Assembly (NCBI GenBank): GCA_964574705.1 | Contig: CAZNOO010000034.1 | Span: 1-9,719 of the forward strand | Length of the DNA stretch: 9,719 nucleotides | Source of the DNA: JAHIVB01 sp964574705 | Lineage (GTDB): Bacteria > Bacillota_I > Bacilli_A > Izemoplasmatales > Hujiaoplasmataceae | Reading direction: 5' to 3' | Part shown: piece by piece, positions 5,507-9,719 of the stretch | Position numbering within the stretch: position 1 is the first letter of the stretch | Layout: the number at the start of each line of letters is the position of its first letter | Program-made: the position numbers and the translations under genes | Notes under the pieces: generated by a model | The model's database searches: none | The model's input: the letters and a program-made list of their open reading frames with translations, nothing else | Told to the model about the DNA's origin: nothing

Positions 5507-8107
5507 ATGCAATTGATGACAAAAAGAGCCCTAACCTTATTGCTAGGAGTTGTTGCAGCAATCACGATGATTGGCTGTAATGAAAAAACAACGACAACAA
5601 CACAGTTATTCGAAGGAGTGACACCAGCGTTATCGAATCCCGATGATGTTTTTTATCAAAACGGTGACTTTACGCTAACCTATGGTGAAATATTTGATGA
5701 ATTCAAAATCAATGACGGCATAAACCGTCTTCTTTATATGGTTGACCTTGAATTGCTTTCGAATTATCTTACAAATGTGACAAGTGACGATATCGCCGAA
5801 AAAATCAAGTATTTAACTTACGGCACGGCAGATGACGCTGAAATCGCTGATATTCCAGCGGATGATAAAGCGACATATGAACAAAACTATAATGAAAACA
5901 TGGCTTTACTTGGTTATTCAGGAAATGAAGAATCTTATGTTCGAATGGTTTGTGCAAAAGAAGATTACGCAATTGATGCAATGAGCTTTGAATCCAATTC
6001 TGAAGAAGCCTGGTATGACGGACCTTCTACCATTGCAAGTTATTACAATACAACTTATTATGAAGACATTAGCGCCATCAAGATTCGTTTTTACAGCGAA
6101 ACCGATGCCAAAAATGTTTTGAAACACTTTAATTTGGTTTCAATGTCAGGCGCTTTAAGATTGTACACAGGAACAAAACCATTAGATGAAGTCCCATCAT
6201 CCAGTCTCAACGATACAAATACAGTCGCTTTGACCTCCGATGAATTGATTGACTATTTTATCCAAATGTACAATTATGTCTATTCTGGATTTAGAACCGC
6301 ACTTTCAACAGATGACACTTTAGCTGAACTGATTGCAAATGAAGACCTTAAAGTAAATTATCTGGACACGTTTGCTACATCAGGCACTTTATCCACCTTT
6401 ATCTTCAGAACACTAGGCAACTTAACTGATTTTCAAGCTGGAACAAACACAAAAACTTACTACTCTTACACTCCAGTTAAATATTATGGTACCATTGATA
6501 CTTCCTACTACATGATACTGAACCTTGAAAGCCCTGCAAAAGCCGACGTTAGCGCTTTTGATGGAACTGAGAGTGAATTGGTCGCATTGATTGGGCAAGA
6601 CGTCTACGACGAAATTTTCGATATCATACAAACGAAATATTTAACCACTTCCGGATTCATTGCGGAAAGAGTTGCTGATCTTCGTTCAGAAAACGACTTA
6701 GTGATTTATGACTATTATCTTGGAATCGATTACCAGTCGATTGATGCTAACTACATCTTAGATGAAGAAGGCAATGCTTCAGTTATTGCAAGCTTCACAG
6801 GACACGAAATTACCGCGGATGAAATGTTTGCATTTGCGATGAATATCAATGCCGGACTCTATGCGCTTTACACTGCACAACTTGGGGTATCGATGGACGA
6901 ATATTTCGCCCAAGCCTACTGTGATGATACAACAGTCCCCTGTGAATATGACGTTGCACTCAACACTTCTTCTAAAATGGAAGAGCATCGTTTAGCCTTA
7001 GATGATTTGAAAACAAGTTTTGAAGGCAGTTATTACATTTACTACTACACATTTGAAGAATACATGTATTTAGCATATGGTGCAAAGTCGAATGACGACA
7101 TGCTTGCTAAATATTACGTAAAATCTACTCTACAACCATATATGGTCTATGAACAACTTCAACAAAACAACTGGGAACTCATTACCGGATATCTTTATGA
7201 TTTGGTTCAAGAATATTATGAGAACTACTTCAGTCTGAATGTTGATCATTTATTGATCTACGTTGATCGTAATGAAGATGGAAAACAAGATAACTACGAT
7301 GATTTCTTAGCGGGTCTTGAAGATAGAGCAGCTTATGATACCTTGCTTTCAAACTTTGAAAGTGACATTAGAACTTACCTAGACGTTGATGGAAACTCTT
7401 TCGCCACCTTGATTACAGATTATGCGAAAGCAAAAAGAACGGACGCCGTTTGGGGACCTTACAAAGCTTATGGATTCTATATCATGACAGAAGATCTATC
7501 AACATCAGGTTCATTAACTTATATGACTTCAGTTGATTCTTTGGAAAAATCATTTGTGGATGCCTTGATTGCGACTTATGAACAATATCAGTCGCCTTCC
7601 AATGTGTCAAGCGCTTCGATATATTATGATGGAGAAGTTCAAACAACCTATGGAGCGCATATGATTTATGCGACCAAAGGAACTGATTTTGTCAAACCAT
7701 CCGCCAAATTCGAAATGACTTACGATTCTCAAGGAATCGAGAACTATACACTTGGAATTGAAAATGATTCTGATATGATTTCAGTTCAACAAATGATTAT
7801 CTATGCAGAATACCGCTTTGATCAAATCGTTTATGGCGCGGACGCGGATGCAGAAGAGACTTACGGATTCGTAATGCCTTTGATTCCAACAAGCGTTTTA
7901 AATGCGATGGACGTCTATTTTAAAGACCTTCACGATTCGATGTATGTCATTGGATACATCAATGTCATCGTCGCTGAGAAGTTGTCTGCAGGCACATTTG
8001 TGAATGAAAACAGTAGCTATTGCAACTGGACAGACGCTGAAGTTAAGGCTAGTCTTTCAGCCATTTCAGACATTTATTTCAATCAACTTTTTGAACCAAC
8101 AACTTAG
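5507..8107 (+). CDS. Large lipoprotein, probably a divergent PrsA/SurA-like foldase
   Basis: The 866-residue protein begins with a lipoprotein signal peptide: a KR-containing start, a hydrophobic core, and MIGC with the lipid Cys at 24, followed by a short NEKTTTTTQ linker. ATG 5507 is preferred because AAGGAG (5491-5496) is 10 nt away; an in-frame TTG at 5498 is too close. Residues about 48-90 (LTYGEIFDEF, then a helix containing NRLLYMVDLELLSNYL) resemble the N-terminal arm of PrsA/SurA chaperones. Residues about 575-725 follow a parvulin layout: VDHLLIYV like the HILV strand, FATLITDY (632-639) like FA.LA..YS, and YGAHMIYAT (715-723) like YG.HII.V. The typical G-rich core is degraded, so isomerase activity is doubtful. 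Other traits are many Tyr and acidic residues, an EF-hand-like loop at 587-598, and four Cys beyond the lipid one (149, 472, 479, 839), of which 472/479 could pair. The lipoprotein call is firm; foldase is an inference from motif layout only. Confidence 0.75.
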   Translation: MQLMTKRALTLLLGVVAAITMIGCNEKTTTTTQLFEGVTPALSNPDDVFYQNGDFTLTYGEIFDEFKINDGINRLLYMVDLELLSNYLTNVTSDDIAEKIKYLTYGTADDAEIADIPADDKATYEQNYNENMALLGYSGNEESYVRMVCAKEDYAIDAMSFESNSEEAWYDGPSTIASYYNTTYYEDISAIKIRFYSETDAKNVLKHFNLVSMSGALRLYTGTKPLDEVPSSSLNDTNTVALTSDELIDYFIQMYNYVYSGFRTALSTDDTLAELIANEDLKVNYLDTFATSGTLSTFIFRTLGNLTDFQAGTNTKTYYSYTPVKYYGTIDTSYYMILNLESPAKADVSAFDGTESELVALIGQDVYDEIFDIIQTKYLTTSGFIAERVADLRSENDLVIYDYYLGIDYQSIDANYILDEEGNASVIASFTGHEITADEMFAFAMNINAGLYALYTAQLGVSMDEYFAQAYCDDTTVPCEYDVALNTSSKMEEHRLALDDLKTSFEGSYYIYYYTFEEYMYLAYGAKSNDDMLAKYYVKSTLQPYMVYEQLQQNNWELITGYLYDLVQEYYENYFSLNVDHLLIYVDRNEDGKQDNYDDFLAGLEDRAAYDTLLSNFESDIRTYLDVDGNSFATLITDYAKAKRTDAVWGPYKAYGFYIMTEDLSTSGSLTYMTSVDSLEKSFVDALIATYEQYQSPSNVSSASIYYDGEVQTTYGAHMIYATKGTDFVKPSAKFEMTYDSQGIENYTLGIENDSDMISVQQMIIYAEYRFDQIVYGADADAEETYGFVMPLIPTSVLNAMDVYFKDLHDSMYVIGYINVIVAEKLSAGTFVNENSSYCNWTDAEVKASLSAISDIYFNQLFEPTT

Positions 8108-8127
8108 AATTTAGACTTTTCAAAAAT

Positions 8128-8144
8128 GCGGGGTTCGTCCCCGC
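8128..8144 (+). terminator. Short GC-rich hairpin between the large lipoprotein and the CDF transporter
   Basis: GCGGGG (8128-8133) pairs with CCCCGC (8139-8144) around TTCGT. The following Ts are interrupted (TTTCATTT), so it is a weak terminator or an attenuator rather than a full stop. No convincing promoter lies between it and the next ATG, 19 nt downstream, so the CDF gene is probably read by partial readthrough. Confidence 0.6.
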
Positions 8145-8152
8145 TTTCATTT

Positions 8153-8158
8153 GAGGGG
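8153..8158 (+). promoter_or_regulatory. Ribosome binding site of the CDF transporter
   Basis: GAGGGG, 5 nt before the ATG at 8164, supports this start over later in-frame Met codons at residues 18 and 20, which lie inside the first membrane segment. Confidence 0.6.
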
Positions 8159-8163
8159 AAATT

Positions 8164-9057
8164 ATGAACGAAAAAGCAGAATCGGCCATCATTGTAAAGA
8201 CTTCGATTAAAATCATGGTCATGAATGGCTTCTTGGCAGTCATCAAAGTCATCGCCGGAATCCTAGGAAATTCCATGGCAATTATTTCTGATGCCATCAA
8301 CTCGATAAGCGATGTCTTGACGAACATCGTCGTCATTATCAGCGGGAAGTTTTCCCGAAAAGGAATGGATCGAGACCATCCATACGGACATGAAAAGTAT
8401 GAAAGCATGGTGTCAATGCTTCTGGGTGTCGCGATTATCGTCACTGCGTTTGAAATCGGTAGAGAAGCCATCTCTGTTCTCTATCAGTATTTCGCTTTAG
8501 GAACGGATATTACACAGCCTAAACTAGTCGCTTTGATTGTAGCTGGGATGACCATTGTCATCAAAGAATTTATGTTTCACTTTACAAAGAAAAATGCTAA
8601 ACTCTCACATTCTTCCGCCTTATTTGCTCAAGCGCTTGACCATAGAAGCGATGAACTCGCAAGTTTCGGAGCGTTGCTGGGAATCGGTGGATCGATGCTA
8701 GGGTATGTCTTTTTAGAACCCATAGCCTCATTAGTAATTTGTCTATTCGTAGGTAGAATTGGATTTAAAATCATTAAATCTGGAATTTCTCAAGTTGTAG
8801 ATGAATCTGCTCCAGATGAGATTGTAAAAGAAATCAAAGATATCATTCGTTCAAACAAAGAAGTTCTATCCATCGATGAATTGAAGACAAGACAATTTGG
8901 AATGAAAATCTATGTTGACCTAGAGATTTCACTCGATGAAGTATTATCGCTACAAGACGCCCATGAAATTGCAGAGAGGGTGCATGATCAGATTGAAGAA
9001 AATATGGAAGACGTCATCCATTGCATGATTCATGTAAACCCCGGAAAATCTAAGTAA
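8164..9057 (+). CDS. Cation diffusion facilitator (CDF) metal exporter, possibly Mn2+-selective (MntE-like)
   Basis: This 297-residue membrane protein exports a divalent metal in exchange for protons. Six membrane segments are visible (roughly 14-34, 39-60, 82-104, 120-138, 150-175, 178-198), followed by a cytoplasmic ferredoxin-like domain (about 210-297) ending in MIHVNP. Family marks are SDAINSISDVLTN in TM2, the loop RDHPYGHEKYE (70-80) and LDHRSDELAS in TM5. In TM5 the position of the Zn ligand His in YiiP is held by Asp159, with Asp163 four residues on. In TM2 an N46-x3-D50 pair is present. Together this is the ND-DD pattern reported for Mn-exporting MntE proteins, whereas Zn and Fe exporters usually carry His at the TM5 site. 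The family is sure; Mn2+ is an inference from those residues, and the TM2 alignment could shift by one. The gene lies downstream of the large lipoprotein and ends at a strong terminator. Confidence 0.93.
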   Translation: MNEKAESAIIVKTSIKIMVMNGFLAVIKVIAGILGNSMAIISDAINSISDVLTNIVVIISGKFSRKGMDRDHPYGHEKYESMVSMLLGVAIIVTAFEIGREAISVLYQYFALGTDITQPKLVALIVAGMTIVIKEFMFHFTKKNAKLSHSSALFAQALDHRSDELASFGALLGIGGSMLGYVFLEPIASLVICLFVGRIGFKIIKSGISQVVDESAPDEIVKEIKDIIRSNKEVLSIDELKTRQFGMKIYVDLEISLDEVLSLQDAHEIAERVHDQIEENMEDVIHCMIHVNPGKSK

Positions 9058-9068
9058 ATCTATGTAAC

Positions 9069-9112
9069 AAAATTGACAATGTGTAAACAGTATCACATTG
9101 TCAATTTTTTTT
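9069..9112 (+). terminator. Strong rho-independent terminator after the CDF gene
   Basis: AAAATTGACAATGTG (9069-9083) pairs perfectly with CACATTGTCAATTTT (9094-9108) across a 10-nt loop, with a run of eight Ts (9105-9112). The A-rich left arm also makes the structure usable from the minus strand, though no minus-strand gene is seen nearby. Confidence 0.93.
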
Positions 9113-9145
9113 ATGGCTAAAATTATTTTTTACTGATTAATTCTA

Positions 9146-9174
9146 TTGAAATCGCTAACATGTTTTGATATAAT
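9146..9174 (+). promoter_or_regulatory. Sigma-A-type promoter with extended -10 for the last lipoprotein gene
   Basis: TTGAAA (9146-9151) and TATAAT (9169-9174) have a 17-nt spacer, and TGA directly before TATAAT makes an extended -10. The predicted start is near 9181, giving a leader of about 35 nt with AGGAGG at 9205-9210, five bases before the ATG at 9216. This is the best promoter match in the window. Confidence 0.87.
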
Positions 9175-9179
9175 GAATG

Positions 9180-9193
9180 AGTAAACGGTTACG
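9180..9193 (+). promoter_or_regulatory. Candidate LacI/CcpA-family operator at the transcription start
   Basis: GTAAACGGTTAC (9181-9192) is an inverted repeat with five of six pairs matching and a central CG, the hallmark of LacI-family operators. Read as 9180-9193 it fits the catabolite site TGWAANCGNTNWCA except at the two outermost bases. Its place at the predicted +1 would allow repression by blocking the polymerase. No regulator gene is in the window, so this rests on sequence match alone. Confidence 0.45.
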
Positions 9194-9215
9194 GCCAATA
9201 ACATAGGAGGAAAAA

Positions 9216-9719
9216 ATGAAAAAGAAAAGTTTTATATTTTTGCTAATACTGCTTTTCAGTTTCGGTCTTGTTGCTTGTCAAACGACGTCAGCTACCACGA
9301 CTACAACGACGACAAGCAGTAGCACCACAACCACAACAACGACTACTTCTCAGACTACACAAAGCACTACAGCTTTTGTTATTACACTAGCGGGTCTTGG
9401 TGATGCTGGGTATACAGACGAAGACAAAATCTACACCGGAGAACAATTTGATTTGATGGCAGGCGTAACAGCTTTTGCTACAGATGGTGTTGATTATGCA
9501 GCAAATACGTCTGTTGATACAGATAATGATGCATGTACCATCACTGGAAATATGCTCGTTTCTAACAGCGTAGGGACTTGTGTTGTCACATACACAGTCG
9601 TTGTAGGAACAAAATACGATAGAGCAAACCGCAATATCAAAATATCCGCAGCTCCAGTCGTAATGGAATTCACAGAAACAGATTTATTTGATAACGACGC
9701 AGTGTTTGGAACAGACTAT
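9216..9719 (+). CDS. N-terminal part of a lipoprotein with a Thr-rich linker and an Ig-like domain (3' end outside window)
   Basis: The frame stays open from ATG 9216 to the window end, giving 168 residues and no stop. The protein starts with MKKK, a hydrophobic core and the lipobox LVAC (lipid Cys21), so it should be anchored to the outer face of the membrane. Residues 22-53 are almost all Thr and Ser with a few Gln, a flexible spacer. Residues about 54-147 look like a bacterial Ig-like domain of the DUF5011/HYR kind: FDLMAGVTAFATDGVDY, then a beta-strand pattern with VGTCVVTYTVVVG and a closing IKISA. Cys107 and Cys122 could form a disulfide. A new region starts at about 149 (VVMEFTETDLFDNDAVFG) and may be a second domain such as a carbohydrate-binding module, but it is cut off. 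Such modules often sit on polysaccharide-binding or degrading surface proteins; the actual role cannot be read here. A strong promoter and a LacI-like operator candidate precede it. Confidence 0.9.
   Translation, partial: MKKKSFIFLLILLFSFGLVACQTTSATTTTTTTSSSTTTTTTTTSQTTQSTTAFVITLAGLGDAGYTDEDKIYTGEQFDLMAGVTAFATDGVDYAANTSVDTDNDACTITGNMLVSNSVGTCVVTYTVVVGTKYDRANRNIKISAAPVVMEFTETDLFDNDAVFGTDY

Noticed and set aside
8079..8471. 130-codon minus-strand open frame across the lipoprotein/CDF junction
   Set aside because: It is antisense to the conserved CDF TM1-TM3 region and reads through the GC hairpin and lipoprotein end. Nothing in its translation is recognisable.
9279..9374. Thr-codon tract as a phase-variable microsatellite
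   Set aside because: The codons are a mixture of ACA, ACC, ACG and ACT without a repeated unit of useful length, so slippage is unlikely.

Overview
The window reads as a low-GC, anaerobic relative of the Firmicutes/Tenericutes, with an Acholeplasma-, Haloplasma- or Izemoplasma-like flavour. That placement is an inference. The evidence is AT-rich DNA with strong AGGAGG ribosome sites and TATAAT promoters, pyruvate:ferredoxin oxidoreductase as a central enzyme, an ER/SipW-type signal peptidase, and lipoproteins with Thr-rich linkers after the lipid cysteine. TGA is evidently a stop: it ends the signal peptidase gene inside a terminator hairpin, and Trp is encoded by TGG. This argues against the Mycoplasma/Spiroplasma code.

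All genes are on the + strand, mostly as short transcription units. Positions 1-129 hold the 3' end of a gene for a probably exported beta-rich protein. It is followed 22 nt later by a SipW-like signal peptidase (152-790) that ends in a terminator. Next comes a YycJ/WalJ-type metallo-beta-lactamase-fold hydrolase (867-1655). A full-length pyruvate:ferredoxin oxidoreductase (1788-5333) follows, with a clear promoter and a clear terminator. After it is a very large lipoprotein (5507-8107) with a divergent PrsA/parvulin-like layout and an EF-hand-like loop. A cation diffusion facilitator (8164-9057) lies 56 nt downstream, past a small GC-rich hairpin, and ends in a strong terminator. The last gene (9216 to the window end) is a second lipoprotein with a Thr-rich linker and an Ig-like domain. 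It has a near-consensus promoter and a LacI/CcpA-like operator candidate at the expected transcription start.

The genes do not form one pathway. A cell-envelope and export theme does recur: a signal peptidase beside an exported protein, a foldase-like lipoprotein, an Ig-domain lipoprotein, and a metal exporter. These surround a stand-alone ferredoxin-linked energy gene. I see no RNA gene, mobile element, CRISPR array or clearly new multi-gene system. The most interesting points are the divergent parvulin-like lipoprotein with a candidate calcium loop, the ND-DD metal site of the transporter, and the operator-like palindrome at the last promoter.
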